Positions 25,874 to 37,439 of a stretch of DNA of 64,000 nucleotides are shown here, piece after piece (the stretch's first letter is position 1; every line of letters begins with the position of its first letter). The notes beneath the pieces were generated by a model. It saw only the letters and a list, made by a program, of their open reading frames with translations. It had not been told where the DNA came from and did not search any database. A program made the translations under genes and the position numbers. This DNA is from Gossypium raimondii. Its lineage: Eukaryota > Streptophyta > Magnoliopsida > Malvales > Malvaceae. The stretch is taken from positions 3,472,001 through 3,536,000 of the forward strand of contig NC_068572.1 of assembly GCF_025698545.1 (NCBI RefSeq). Reading direction: 5' to 3'.

Positions 25874-26372
25874 TTGTTGAAACATCATTCACAATAAAGT
25901 TACTTAAACATTTAACAAGCGTTAATTACTTTTTCATTTCTTCTCCTCGAAAGAAGTTTATTTATTTGTAACAAAATTCTAACTTCCGCCCGTAAACCAC
26001 ATACTAAATCCTTACCTGATACCTTTTATTATACGAACTGAATTGAATCAAATTAATGGTCGTAATATTAAATAGATTAATTAGTATTTCTACTATTAAA
26101 TTTTTAATAGAATTTAGTGTTTAAAAAATGACATCAAAATTATTTTATTTTTCAATTCAACTTCAAACAAAAAATTATTTATAAAATCATAAAATTTTTA
26201 AAAAATTACTTTTGTTAGATACTGAATGAATTTTTCTTAAAAATAAACATTAACTTTGCTAAATTAATAATACACAAATTAAAGTAATCCATTTAATAGT
26301 ATAATGACTGAATTAATAATATTTTTATAATAAAGGGACCTATAAAGGTACTTCCACGCTTTATATTGTGTT
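25874..26372. other. AT-rich spacer upstream of PBF1
   Basis: No gene seen. Weak inverted similarity between 25995-26090 and 26270-26350 (words like TATTAAATAGATTAATT) suggests a decayed foldback element of the type at 40903-41192. Confidence 0.4.
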
Positions 26373-26388
26373 TGGGCCTGTATGGGCC
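26373..26388 (+). promoter_or_regulatory. Tandem site II motifs (TGGGCC x2) of PBF1
   Basis: TGGGCC at 26373-26378 and 26383-26388, ten bases apart (one helical turn), about 155 bp upstream of the PBF1 ATG. TGGGCY pairs are known in promoters of growth-linked housekeeping genes and are bound by TCP factors. Confidence 0.6.
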
Positions 26389-26539
26389 TAAACCCGAACC
26401 CATAATACTGATAATATAAAGTGCCTCCATTTCTTGTTGGCAAAGCTAGAGTCGTTTTAAATCTGTGAGTAAAGGAAATTAAATTTCTTTAATTTTTTCT
26501 CTTTGTCGACCTAAGTCTCTTTTATTTGCTTCTTTAACC

Positions 26540-29500
26540 ATGACCAAGCAGCAGGCTAACTGGTCTCCTTACGACAACAATGGAGGGTACCTTCTTCTTT
26601 TTCTATATCAACCAATAAAATATGTTTTTTTTCCCTCTTTTTCGATTGCGTTGTTTATTGAATGTTGTTGTTGTGTTTTTTTCATGGAAAATTGCAGATC
26701 TTGCGTTGCGATCGCTGGAGCTGATTACTGTGTTATCGCCGCCGATACTCGAATGTCAACCGGTTACAATATACTGACCCGAGATTACTCCAAAATCTGT
26801 AAACTGTATGTTTCTTTATTCAGTCCCTTTGTTTTTTTAGGTTAACTTGAAATTATTGGAACTGGTAGAAATTTGGAATAGAAAGTAATAGTTTTTCGAT
26901 TGTTTTTAGTTGCAGAAGAAAGAAGAATGGATTTTTTTTGCTGCAATTAACATGTCTATTAAGTTTTAGTCTTGTAAAACTTCCTGGCTAACGTTAAGTT
27001 TGAGGGATTTGGCAATTGACACTTTATGGAGAGCTTAAGGAATTTGGTGAAATTTGCTAAGGTAGATTTTAGAATCAGTGTAAATTGGACTGTAAAGCAC
27101 GTACAAGTGTTACATTTATGAGTATTTCTCAAATCCATGAATTTGTTGGATGCCTATTTAGTAATGAATTTGAAATTCCTAAATAATTTTTATGAATTTG
27201 ACACATTTGTGTTTTTATACTAATTTATTCTTAATTTATGCATTTCATTGTTATAATTTATATAGCAAATGAAATCCAAATCCAAAAGTACAAATTAATG
27301 TTCCCAAATATACCATAAAGAAATTGTTGGTAATATTTAAAGTAGTTTTGACTCTAATGTTTGAAAGGGTCTTGGCACTTGATTCTCTTTCTGGTTAACA
27401 TAACGGAACAGGAATTGGTGAGTTTTCCAGCTCTTATGTTTGATAGTTGTTTGAGTCATATCATTAGTGTTATGGAACTCTAGAGGAGAGCGTTATCAAG
27501 TTTTCCATAACCAAATAGTTGAGAAGGTAAAGGAAAAATATATGGCATAATTTTATTGTTCTCCTCCGTTAGATCAAGATCTTTGGTATTCATTTGGAAG
27601 ACAGACAGTTAATCCATAGATAATGGGACTTTGGGTGCATCTTAATGTTTTAAAGCAAGTGTTAATGGAGATGGGAAGAGGTGGGAATAATTGACTGTAT
27701 TGATTGATTTTATTTATGTTTTCGGTTTTTCTCTTTCCGGGATTTCTTATTATTGTCTCTTTGACATTGCAGTGCAGATAAATGTGTCATGGCATCCTCA
27801 GGATTTCAAGCTGACGTGAGGGCTTTACAAAAGCAACTGGCAGCTAGGCACTTGGTAAGGTTTCACCTTTCAAAGATATGATGTGGTACTTGTTTTGAGC
27901 AGGAATGTCGGCTTTACTTGAACTTTTTACTTTTAACTGTACTACAATCATTTCAAATGAAAAAGGCATGTAATTTTGATGTAGCATAGACATTTGAAAC
28001 CAAATTATGATTATAGTACTTGTAAACTTATGCTGCATCTAATATAATGTATATATAATTTTAATGGCGCTTCCCAAAATACAGATTTATCAGCATCAGC
28101 ACAACAAGCAAATGAGCTGCCCTGCAATGGCTCAATTGCTTTCCAACACACTTTATTACAAGCGTTTCTTTCCTTATTATTCTTTTAATGTTTTGGGTGG
28201 CCTTGATAACGAAGGTACTCTGCTTTGAGCCTCAGTTTTCTACTTTTAACTTTTAAGCCTTTCTTTTTATCTGAATATGAATTAATATTCTTTATCTTAA
28301 ACCATTAGGAAAGGGTTGTGTCTTCACATATGATGCTGTTGGTTCCTATGAGAAGGTTGGATACAGTTCTCAAGGTTCTGGTTCAACGCTCATCATGCCA
28401 TTCTTGGATAACCAACTGAAATCTCCCAGTCCTCTTCTATTGCCTGCCCAGGTATGCTCCCGATTTTAATTACTTCATGTGATGTTTCATTTATACTTTT
28501 CATTTTTTTCATCTCAAACCCATGGCCTTGCAGGATGCTGTTACTCCGCTTGTGGAAGCTGAAGCTATTGATTTGGTAAAAACTGTTTTTGCATCTGCAT
28601 CCGAGAGAGATATATACACTGTAAGTTCTAATTCATTTAGTTTCTATAAGTGGTAAACTTAGGAAGGCTGTTCTAGTGTGGTGTTGCTCCAACTCCTAAT
28701 TTTCTTGAAGTATCCGTGTCTAACACTTTTTTTGCCTTGGGTATGGAATGTGACCTTCCAAACACATGGAAAAAGATAGAAATATTGAACATCCCATGTG
28801 GGATACATACTTGCATCTGACACTCGTACCTGAGTCCAAACAACGAGTTGAGGCCACAGTATTGATTACTACTGTCTCAAAAGCCAAACCAAGTCTGCTT
28901 TTAATTTATTCTGTTCCCTTCTATTGCTTCCCTTCGTGTGCTTAGAAGATTTCAGTTAGATTCCTCTTAAGAATACATTTTGTTGATTTTTGATAAAGGT
29001 GCATTAAATTTTGGCTTTTTATTGGTCATATGATTTGGGCTTAAAGAATGTTTGATTTATAGAGAATCACAAAAGCATTCCATTCTTATTTCATTTTTCT
29101 TGAAGTACCCATGTCTAATACATTTTTTACCTTGGGGCTATGGGGGTATGATCTCAAAGGGGCCTTCAAATTATATGTAAAAAGTAGAAAAACGAACATA
29201 TTCATGTGGAATACATACCCGTACTCAATACTTGCACTCGAAGTTGAGTAACATGCCATGATCCTCCAAAGATCCTTTTGATACATGAAAAGGAAAAAAA
29301 AAAAACTTAGACAATAACCATTTTCAACACTCATACCTGAGTTCAAGTAACATCTCCCTTGTTTGTTGTTCTAGTCTTGGCTTTCTCTAGATATCATAAT
29401 GATCTGGGGCATGAAATTTCATTCTCATATGTGTTACATTCTAGTTACCCAGTAATAACAACTTTCTCTCCTCTAGCACCACTTCTTTTTAAAAAGTTTG

Positions 29501-29592
29501 TCACGGATGTTTGACAGGGAGACAAACTCGAACTTGTTATCATAAATGCAGCTGGTATCCGCCGGGAATACATGGAACTTAGGAAAGATTGA
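26540..29592 (+). CDS. PBF1: 20S proteasome subunit beta type-1 (beta 6)
   Basis: Seven exons: 26540-26586, 26698-26805, 27773-27854, 28085-28214, 28309-28451, 28534-28620 and 29518-29592, giving 223 aa, the length of plant PBF1. It is a structural subunit of the 20S core that degrades ubiquitinated proteins in cytosol and nucleus. The protein starts [20 protein letters not shown] and continues through the beta-subunit fold ([40 protein letters not shown]) to YMELRKD. It lacks the GTTT-type catalytic threonine, as expected for beta 6, which is proteolytically inactive. All introns are GT-AG. The ~900-bp last intron contains two copies of a dispersed repeat. Confidence 0.97.
28700..28850 (-). 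repeat. Dispersed 'TACTCGG'-type repeat in the PBF1 last intron, copy 1
   Basis: In reverse it reads GTTTGGACTCAGGTACGAG then GTGTCAGATGCAAGTATG and TGTTTGGAAGGTCACATTCC, parallel to the copy at 16236-16345. About 390 bp upstream of a second copy in the same intron. Confidence 0.55.
29090..29350 (-). repeat. Dispersed repeat in the PBF1 last intron, copy 2
   Basis: Shares CATGTCTAATACATTTTTTA, TGTGGAATACATACCCGTAC and a CTCATACCTGAGTTCAAGTA tail with copy 1 in the same orientation. Local direct duplication or two independent insertions. Confidence 0.5.
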
Positions 29593-30903
29593 TTAATCTC
29601 CATTCTCCAAACTGGGTTACCACCTCTTATAGATGTGTGAGTTCTTGAAATTGATGGAATGACTCTTACAATGTGTCTGATGCTTGTACTGCAACTATTT
29701 CCTTGCATTTGGATACTTTAAAATATGGATTGCAGTTGAATTTTATCTTCCGTCTGTTAGACGAAAATAGTCTTTCATGGATGGTATGTTGCATGACTAG
29801 TCTTTGGTGTTCTAATTTAACTCCAAAATTATTTCCACTTCTGATTCATCCATCCTATCAGTCTTTTTTGACATATAAAAAAGATGAATTAACCCTTTAT
29901 TAATTATTTATTTTATTTATTTTTGTTATAAAAGACTAATAAAAATAAAAATTTAATTAGTTATAAAATTGTTTTAATTATTAAATTAAATTATGAATGA
30001 TATCATAGTCTAATATAAGTATAACATGTATTTAAGTTTATTTCTCAAAAAAGGCCATAAATGATAATTATATATTCTTTTTGCCTCTCTTTTCTTTTTA
30101 ATTATTTTATGTAAATGCAGATTAAATATTCACAACTTAATTGTAATTAAATTATATATATTAAGTTTGAGACGAATTAGAATTTCCTTTTATTTAATTA
30201 AAATTAATGAAAAGTTAAATAGATTTAATTGAATTAAATATACGTTTAGAAAACTCGATATTAAATATAATTTATTTTTATAGCACCTTAATATAATTTT
30301 AAAATCAAAGACGAAGGCATAAATTTTGTTAGAGGGATCGAAGATGTACTAAAAATATATAATTTTCAAAATGATTAAAATGTATAAGTTTTCCGTCGAT
30401 CGAGAGTTGGGAGTCCTAAAGCTAAAGATTTAAATTTTGAAGAGAGCCTCATTTGATTTTGAATACAGGAGGAAATACAGGATAAATAATAACCAATATA
30501 TTTATGAACATTTAAGTTGACAAGTAAAGTTGATTGAAATATAAGACGAGGTATCCATGAAAAGTCTTTTTCCCAATTATCACATGCTAGATTCTATACA
30601 CAATTTGAATTCGAATCTAGTTTTTAGTGATTTTAATTTTAATTTGTACTATTTTAAAAAATTTAAATATAAGGTAAATAAAAGTATAATTTATCTACTT
30701 TAAATTAAATGGTTGTGGAGTGGCCGACAAACATGGTGTCCAAGAGAGTAAAGGCAAAAAGATTAGATTATTTATTTAAAATTTAAAAAGTTTTCCGTTT
30801 TAAGGGTATTAGATAGAGAGACAGTTGAGTACCGAAAATGTGAGATAGGGAGGGAGTGAAGAAAAACACGAACCTACTGCTCCCATCATCTCATCTCCAC
30901 CCC
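29593..30903. other. Spacer between PBF1 and the zinc-binding gene
   Basis: First ~300 bases are probable PBF1 3' UTR. The rest is AT-rich with no gene. The last ~100 bases are probably 5' UTR; a GTG at 30856 opens the next frame but is not a credible plant start. Confidence 0.4.
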
Positions 30904-32769
30904 ATGAATCCCCGCAAAACCGAACCCGATCTCTTTCACCACCACCACCCTGATCTCTCCCCACTTCCTCCCCACCACCTTCACATCATCCTTCCTTCTC
31001 AATCTCAGCCCTCCATTTCTCTCCCCCAAGTCCTCCTCTTCCGCCCTTCCTCCCCCGCCCATTCCTCCTCCGACAACGACGACGTCCCCGCCGATTCCCG
31101 TCAAATCTCCGCTCAGCCCCTCGGCTACCACAACATTAGCCCTGAGCCTCACATTTCCTCTCAGTTCTACACTTTCAACGCCGACTCCCATTCCCTCATG
31201 ATCCGCTGCATCCGCGAGCATCGCTTGGCCACTCCCGCTGAGATCCGAGCCGCTACGCCGCGTTCCGTCCTCAAATCGTGGCGGGCCGTGTGGAAGGACC
31301 GCAACGAGGACACCGCTTACCTCACCGCTTGGAAGCGGATCCAAGACAAGCTCACCGCGCACGTGGATCCCGATTCCGGTAATGAATTCATTTGCTTCAA
31401 GAACAATTCTAGTCAATTCGTTTCACATGTTAATCAATGGCAAGAAATCGTTATGAGTTTCCACAGCGACGCTGATTTGAAACACTTAGGTTTGAAGGAA
31501 ACAATTGAGAGGATTAAACAAGTGTGGACTGTAGGTGCTAAGTTCTATGGAATTCCAGAGAGTTACATTAGGGTTTGTGTTGCGGCTTGCCCCGTTTGCA
31601 ATGCATCCTCCGGGTCTGCTTCCAGGAGTAGTAAACGAAGACGATTTGAGTACACCGAGTCCTTTGACGTGCCTGCAAAGGAGGTGCCTCATAGATTGCA
31701 GCAATTGGCTGCAAAGTACAAGGTTGTGCTCTGTATTAGACAGAAATATATTAGGTATAAGCCTTTTATGGCCGAGGTGAAAGATTATGCTTGCCATCGA
31801 GCAGGGGAGCCTACAGGAAAGAAGTCAAGAATCTTGAAGAGGGAACCTTATGCCTCTAAGAGGTGCGGTTGTGGATTTAGAATTAGGGCAATAGTGCCAA
31901 TTGCCAATTACAATGAGAAGGATAAGACTTTTGTCTATCAAGAGGAAGGGATGGCAGTGTTTAAGTTGTATGCAGTGCATTCTGGACATGAGCCCGGGCC
32001 ACTGGATGGGAATGCAAGGATTATGCATCGTGTTGTCGGACATAAGGGAGGGTTTTTCATGGATCAAGATATTGTTTATGGGGTAAGTGAGGATTTGGAT
32101 AGTGAGGGGTTTGGATTGATGGGGAAGGAAGATGAAGAGTTGCATCTTGCTATTTTTCGGCAGGTGCAGGAGTTGAGAGCGGAAATTGGGTTGTTAGAGG
32201 GGAGGATTGACAAGATTCCCCATCAGTTGTTAGGTTCGGTATCTAGGGAGCTGTTTGATATTTTGAGTAAAGTTAGAAGTTTGGGTGAAGAGGGTCCAAA
32301 TTCGATGGAGTTGCTTTCTGACAAGCCTCATTCAGATGACCTGTTGGTAGGGGAGAATGATTTAGCTCACTGGAGTGATCACCATGATCGGATATACGGG
32401 GATGGCAAGGATGCAGAATTGATTGAAGATGATGAAGACAGTTTTGGAAGGACGCTTGGTGATGTTGTTCCTTGGGACCAAATGCAGACAGATTGTAGGA
32501 GTCCAAAGGATCTGATAAGCGAGCCTTGTAAGACAGATAAGTGGTTGAAATGCGCCGATTTCGACGAGAAGAGCATTCTTGACTGTGAAGATACTAAACT
32601 AACCAAGCCCATGAGACATGATGATGGCATAGTGACAGATGTAGGTCTTGTTGGCCTTCAGGTTGATAGTTTCTACCAAGAAAACCCTAAATGGTATGAA
32701 TCTCCTTGTGAACTAGATTCAAGCACGGATTGTGGTGACGGTGGATTTAGACATGGAGAGATTGTGTAG
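30904..32769 (+). CDS. Plant-specific nuclear-type protein with FAR1-like zinc-binding region
   Basis: Intronless, 621 aa from the ATG at 30904 (MNPRKTEPDL). The first ~100 residues are low complexity, rich in His, Pro and Ser. Residues about 115-220 are a conserved-looking Trp-rich helical region (KSWRAVWKDRNEDTAYLTAW). A CVAACPVC knot (Cys225, 229, 232) is followed by a basic SSKRRR nuclear-localisation-like patch. Then Cys297, CGCG (Cys321, 323) and HSGH (His359, 362) resemble the zinc arrangement of FAR1/WRKY-GCM1 DNA-binding regions. The C-terminal third is acidic and starts with a predicted coiled coil (about 410-460). I recognise no named gene. DNA binding is inferred from the cysteine/histidine pattern, and it may instead belong to an uncharacterised plant family. 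The very GC-rich 5' end contrasts with its flanks. Confidence 0.85.
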   Translation: MNPRKTEPDLFHHHHPDLSPLPPHHLHIILPSQSQPSISLPQVLLFRPSSPAHSSSDNDDVPADSRQISAQPLGYHNISPEPHISSQFYTFNADSHSLMIRCIREHRLATPAEIRAATPRSVLKSWRAVWKDRNEDTAYLTAWKRIQDKLTAHVDPDSGNEFICFKNNSSQFVSHVNQWQEIVMSFHSDADLKHLGLKETIERIKQVWTVGAKFYGIPESYIRVCVAACPVCNASSGSASRSSKRRRFEYTESFDVPAKEVPHRLQQLAAKYKVVLCIRQKYIRYKPFMAEVKDYACHRAGEPTGKKSRILKREPYASKRCGCGFRIRAIVPIANYNEKDKTFVYQEEGMAVFKLYAVHSGHEPGPLDGNARIMHRVVGHKGGFFMDQDIVYGVSEDLDSEGFGLMGKEDEELHLAIFRQVQELRAEIGLLEGRIDKIPHQLLGSVSRELFDILSKVRSLGEEGPNSMELLSDKPHSDDLLVGENDLAHWSDHHDRIYGDGKDAELIEDDEDSFGRTLGDVVPWDQMQTDCRSPKDLISEPCKTDKWLKCADFDEKSILDCEDTKLTKPMRHDDGIVTDVGLVGLQVDSFYQENPKWYESPCELDSSTDCGDGGFRHGEIV

Positions 32770-33486
32770 AATCTTGAAGAGCCAGGTTAACCCACTCTAA
32801 CATAATCATCAATTTATATTGTCCCTTTGTCCCGTATCCCAGCCAGCACTGGATTGTACATTTATGTATACCGAAGTTTGGAGCTTATGACATGCTTTTA
32901 GGTGTCTTCTGTTGTGTGTGGTTTCTGTAAAGTATATAGCCATTTAGGGCTTTACTGCACATACCTATATATTTTACTTTTTGTTAACCATGTTGTGAAC
33001 ATCCATGATTTTTAGCTGGGTTCCTCCTAAAAATGGACCCTAGTGACTGAACTGTTGTCATCACCCTTTCTTTTAGATTCTTGTCTATATCATGTTCAAA
33101 CCTTTTCATCTTCTCCATATTGTGACATGAATGTTTCTTTCTATCCTCTTCCATATCATCTGTACCTTTGCTTTAAAGCTCATTAGTCATTACCAATTTA
33201 AATTGGTTCGTATCACCGATGCTGGTGGTTACAATCATCCCCTTGTGTTATTGTGAATCATACCATTGATTATCTGTGAATGCTTCAGGTTTATCATGGG
33301 AATCTTTGCAGAATGGGTCGAGATTTGATTTAATCAAGGAATCTTGTGTTTTGCTTATCACTCTTGATTTCTTTCTTTTTACCTTGCTATACTGAGTAGT
33401 TTTCTCTTCTACTTATTATATCAGAGTTGATCGTATAGAATTTAGGATCTTTTTTGTGTTGTTGTTAACTACAAAGTGACTGTCAG
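32770..33486 (+). other. 3' flank of the zinc-binding gene
   Basis: Probable 3' UTR and downstream sequence; no further gene is visible. Confidence 0.4.
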
Positions 33487-33600
33487 AACTATGATCTTAT
33501 AAATAGGAGAATAATACGCTTCAACGTACTCAAATTCACATCCTCCTGTATTAACGACAATGTTCATGTCAATCGAATTAAGACTCAATCGATTTTTATT
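33487..33600 (-). mobile_element. tRNA-derived SINE (copy 2, truncated)
   Basis: Matches copy 1 in order (ATAAATAGGAGAATAATACG, CACATCCTCCTGTATTAACG, AAGACTCAATCGATT) but lacks much of the 3' unit. No clear duplication. Confidence 0.6.
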
Positions 33601-33844
33601 TTTAAGCTTTTACATGCTTTCAAACATTTAAAAAAGAACATATAACTTTATTTAACATTCACTTCATACAAGTATCCTTAATTAAAAATAAATAAAAATT
33701 CTCGGTATCATCTCAATCCTCACAAAAGGTATTATGTGCTTCAACTTCTTTCAAAGCTTTTCCGTGTGTTGGATCATATCCGAATATATGTTAAAAACAC
33801 GAGAGGAGAATGAATACTTCTAGAAAAATAAAAAAACTCACGGC

Positions 33845-34295
33845 AACATGGCTCAAGAGGCAGTAAAAGAACTTTTTCACTTCCTCTCAATTTCAAAATT
33901 GAACAAATTAAATTAGAGTAATTTAATTCTATTAATTTTGAAAATAAACAACTAAGGACAATTAATTACGATGTCAATATTTTCCACCAATTGTACATAA
34001 TTTTAATTGATAAAATAATAAATTTAGCCGTTAAAGTTTACACATTTTGTCAATTTTATCTTAAATTAACAAATTTATTCTGCAACATTTGTACAAATAT
34101 TGAGGCTGAATTTTTTAAACTTTAAAAAATTAAGACCAAAGTATATAAACATTGAAGGCTAAATTTGTTATTATACTAATCAAAGACATTAATGCCGTGA
34201 TTAATTGTCCTTAGTTGCTCAGTTTAGAAATTGATATGGACTAAATTACTTCAATTATTTTGAGAGAGATTTTTTTACCGTCAAGATGCCAAAGG
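33845..34295. repeat. Foldback element
   Basis: Inverted arms: the left holds AACAACTAAGGACAATTAAT and the right, in reverse, GAGCAACTAAGGACAATTAA; arms extend about 150 bp with TTTAGCCGTTAAAGTTTA against TTTAGCCTTCAATGTTTA. Exact ends and duplication not resolved. Probably Mutator-like. Confidence 0.55.
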
Positions 34296-35414
34296 ATTCC
34301 AACAATGCGACAATGAAAAAGGACCTGCAAGAAACTATAATGTAAAAGGGAAAACGCTAATGACATGGTTTTTTCATAAATCTAAAAGTATGCAACAAAG
34401 TAACATTTATGCATAGTGCCTTGATGTTTGCATAAAAAAGACCTTCCGATTCTAGTCGAAACTGGAGCAAAAGCAATGAAGAATCCGATCGTATCATCGC
34501 AAATTGCAACCGAATCAAGTGCAGAATCTGTTCCACACCAATCATCAGAATAAAAGGCAACAAAATACCAGAATATGCATCGCTAGATGTACCTCTTGGA
34601 GCAGAGTAGATACCATACATACTACTGCATGTCCATAATTAGAACTACATTACAAAATCAGTTATCGCAGAATTGAAGTTCAAGCACATTTCTTTTACAA
34701 AACTAGAGATTCGAGCATAAGACCAATTAAATAATATACCATCTAAAGAACAAAATGAAGATTATTTGCTCTCATCAGATCAAAGAAAAGGTAATATGCA
34801 AAAATGCATTGAAAGAAAAGCAAATAAAATGCATGGATCACTATGATCTAAGAAGGTTCGGTCATCCATGCCGACATAAAGCCATTAAAGAACTCGACCA
34901 CATTTAAGTAGCAAATGCAAGTTTGCTTTAAACATATTTGCTTTAATCAAAGACACAACTTGGAGTGGAATAATACAAAGTTCCTAGCACTATAAGCAAC
35001 AATTATGTAGATACACATTTGGTGTAGTATTTTTTCTTGTGTCAAATTAAAGTCATTTCTACATGGACTCACACAAATCGTAAAAAAGAAGGAAATTCAC
35101 AACCTCGATATGTGCTTAAATATCAGAAGATGGCTAAAGAAGCTGCCTTACCGCAGTCACTCCCTCGAGCTCAGTAAAAAGTCCAGCAGCAGAGTTAGTA
35201 TATGGTAAGTGTTTACACAATAGGGACTTTCTTGAGGATCAAGACAGCTACTAAAACGGGAACTTTGATCTTTCAGGTTCTGGGGTTAATGACAAAACAG
35301 TTTATCTACAATCCGGGACCTTCAAGGGTTGCACCCGAAGATTCAAACCGAAATAACCTTTGCTCCGAAGATTGATTATAACTTAGTTCTCTACATGATG
35401 CAATATTTGAGCAA
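34296..35414 (-). other. Downstream region of the DUF641 gene
   Basis: No additional gene seen; part is probably the 3' UTR of the DUF641 gene, which is transcribed toward it. Confidence 0.4.
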
Positions 35415-36845
35415 CTAGTCTTTACATTTTGACCCACCTAGATAGACCTGTGACTGAATCACAGTCCTTCCGATTTTGAACCCTGGAACCACTGTGAACC
35501 CCACTTTCACCTTAGTTTCCCCGGGCAAGTTATCTCTCTTGCTGACATCCTCCATGTATACCATCGAAAAATTGAGTCCTCTTTCAACTTGAAATATCTC
35601 CACCACGGGTTCAAATGAAAAGGCCAGCTTATGAAGTGTCCATATGGAACTAGCCATGCAAACAAATGACTCATAGAATTCGCTCAATGACCGCCACGAA
35701 TTCAGCACGGCTTCATTTCTATCCAAATTACTGAAAATCGATGACTCCATGGTGGGATGAATAAGGTCTTGATACTTCTTCTCACAAAACCTCGAGAATT
35801 CACAGCTTTGGTTCCTACTTAGTAACTCCATGGGGTTGCTCAATATGTGTTCGAGCAATTGCTTCAATGAACAAGTACCCTTATTCCCATTACATAGAAC
35901 TTCGTTTTTTATCAAACTGAAACCTTCAGAATCGAAACCTCGAAACATCCCCAAACAAACATATGATAGAAAAGCAAATCTAGTGTGCCCTTTCTTAGCA
36001 TAATCAATATCAGGATAAATCGAATTGGCAACCAAATCAAGATCCCACCCAGCTTTTCTCATCAAACCAATCAAAATCTTACTGAACTTATGAGTTGCTC
36101 TGCAAGCATCATGCAAAACGGAATGAAATACCCTAACAGTTAAAAGAACATCACAAGCTGAATTGAGGTTACCAGATAATTTATTGGACAATTTGGTGTT
36201 ACCCCATTGAATCTCAGTTGATTTCTTCCTCAAAACCGAGACTTCATTGTCTTTTTCATCAATCTCTTCTTGCAATCGGTTCGAAACCGTTTCCAAACTC
36301 CTCAACTTGCTTTGATTCTCTTGCACTTGAGCTTCCAAGCAAGACCCGAGAGACGACCCGACTTGGAAACTCGGATTCTTCCGCAATTCCCTGTAAAAAC
36401 GCTTCAAATCGGACAATCTTTGGAGATGAGAAACCAAAGCTCTATCAGCTGCTTTCACGCTTTCCTCCACGAAGGGCACCTGCGAGGTTTGTAACTGAAT
36501 ATAGGAAGCTTCAAAGGAAGAAACAGCAGCAAAAACAGAAGAAACCAAGCATTCAGCGATCTGGGTATCGATGGTTCCACGGTGGGAACCGTTATTCATA
36601 GAGGAAGAAGAATTGGGCGGTGGGTCAGGCTTGATGACGACGACTTTTTGGTCGGTGATGAAGTCTTCAGCGGAGTCGAGGAGGGAGAATCCATCGGAGT
36701 CTGAAAGGTGGCTGCCGTTGTTGTGATTGTCTTCATCGGCGAAGAACTCGAAAGTTTTGGTCTTGAAAGCCAAAGCAAATTTTTGAAACATTTCAGAGAT
36801 TTGAGGGGGTTTAATGGGTGTTATTGGAGCTTCATAGCCATTCAT
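35415..36845 (-). CDS. DUF641 protein of the GIL1/IRKI family
   Basis: Intronless, 476 aa, ATG at 36845. After a short N-terminal part with MFQKFALAFKTKTFEFF, the DUF641 block runs from about residue 92 (TIDTQIAECLVSSVFAAVSS) through SDLKRFYRELRKNP. A coiled coil follows at about 175-225 (LRSLETVSNRLQEEIDEKDN). The C-terminal half is the conserved region shared with GRAVITROPIC IN THE LIGHT 1 and IRK-interacting proteins, ending in a VPGFKIGRTVIQSQVYL motif. Arabidopsis GIL1 acts in light control of hypocotyl gravitropism; the role of this paralogue is inferred only. The gene is complete and undisturbed. Confidence 0.92.
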   Translation of the reverse strand: MNGYEAPITPIKPPQISEMFQKFALAFKTKTFEFFADEDNHNNGSHLSDSDGFSLLDSAEDFITDQKVVVIKPDPPPNSSSSMNNGSHRGTIDTQIAECLVSSVFAAVSSFEASYIQLQTSQVPFVEESVKAADRALVSHLQRLSDLKRFYRELRKNPSFQVGSSLGSCLEAQVQENQSKLRSLETVSNRLQEEIDEKDNEVSVLRKKSTEIQWGNTKLSNKLSGNLNSACDVLLTVRVFHSVLHDACRATHKFSKILIGLMRKAGWDLDLVANSIYPDIDYAKKGHTRFAFLSYVCLGMFRGFDSEGFSLIKNEVLCNGNKGTCSLKQLLEHILSNPMELLSRNQSCEFSRFCEKKYQDLIHPTMESSIFSNLDRNEAVLNSWRSLSEFYESFVCMASSIWTLHKLAFSFEPVVEIFQVERGLNFSMVYMEDVSKRDNLPGETKVKVGFTVVPGFKIGRTVIQSQVYLGGSKCKD

Positions 36846-37439
36846 TTCTGTAAAACAAATGGCAATGAAAAAGGGAAAGGTTTCTTTTTTAACTTAAGTT
36901 TTTTCCCTTTGCTCTGCCTCTGGGTTTGTTGATGGAAAGTGGGCAAATGCTTCTTTGCTTTTGGATTTTTGTGCTTTGGATGCCTTCAAAGTAAGGTATG
37001 TATGAACTCCAAGCTCTACACAAATCTCATTGTTTTCACAACTGGTATCCTCATTTTTTAATAAAAAAATATTATAATTTTAAAATTTTTAATTATTTTT
37101 TTAATTTGTTACTAATTTTAAAATTTTTAAATAACTTAATTGATTTTTTTAATTTGTTGCTAAAGACGTTTTGATTCTTTAGCCTTATTAGTTTAAAATT
37201 TTTTAATTTACTTCCAATAAAAAAGGGTTAAATTGAATAAATATGTAAAAGTTGAAGATTAAATTTATTATTATACCTTATATATAAATACCAAGTTTTA
37301 CTCAATTTTTTAATAAAAAACAAAATGTAAATCAAAATATAACAACTTGTCTATTTATATATATTTTTGGTAGAAATGAAATAGATGAAGCCTAAAAATA
37401 ATAAAAACTAATTACTACTTGATTCCACAAGAATACTTG
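36846..37439. other. 5' flank of DUF641 gene and AT-rich spacer
   Basis: First ~120 bases are probable 5' UTR. Beyond 37050 the sequence is AT-rich with repeated TTTTAATTTGTT words and no gene. Confidence 0.4.

Noticed and set aside
30856-30903. 16-residue N-terminal extension of the zinc-binding protein
   Set aside because: It starts at GTG; the first ATG in frame is at 30904.
30886-31416. Minus-strand 176-residue open frame
   Set aside because: Antisense shadow of the GC-rich, His/Pro-rich start of the zinc-binding gene.
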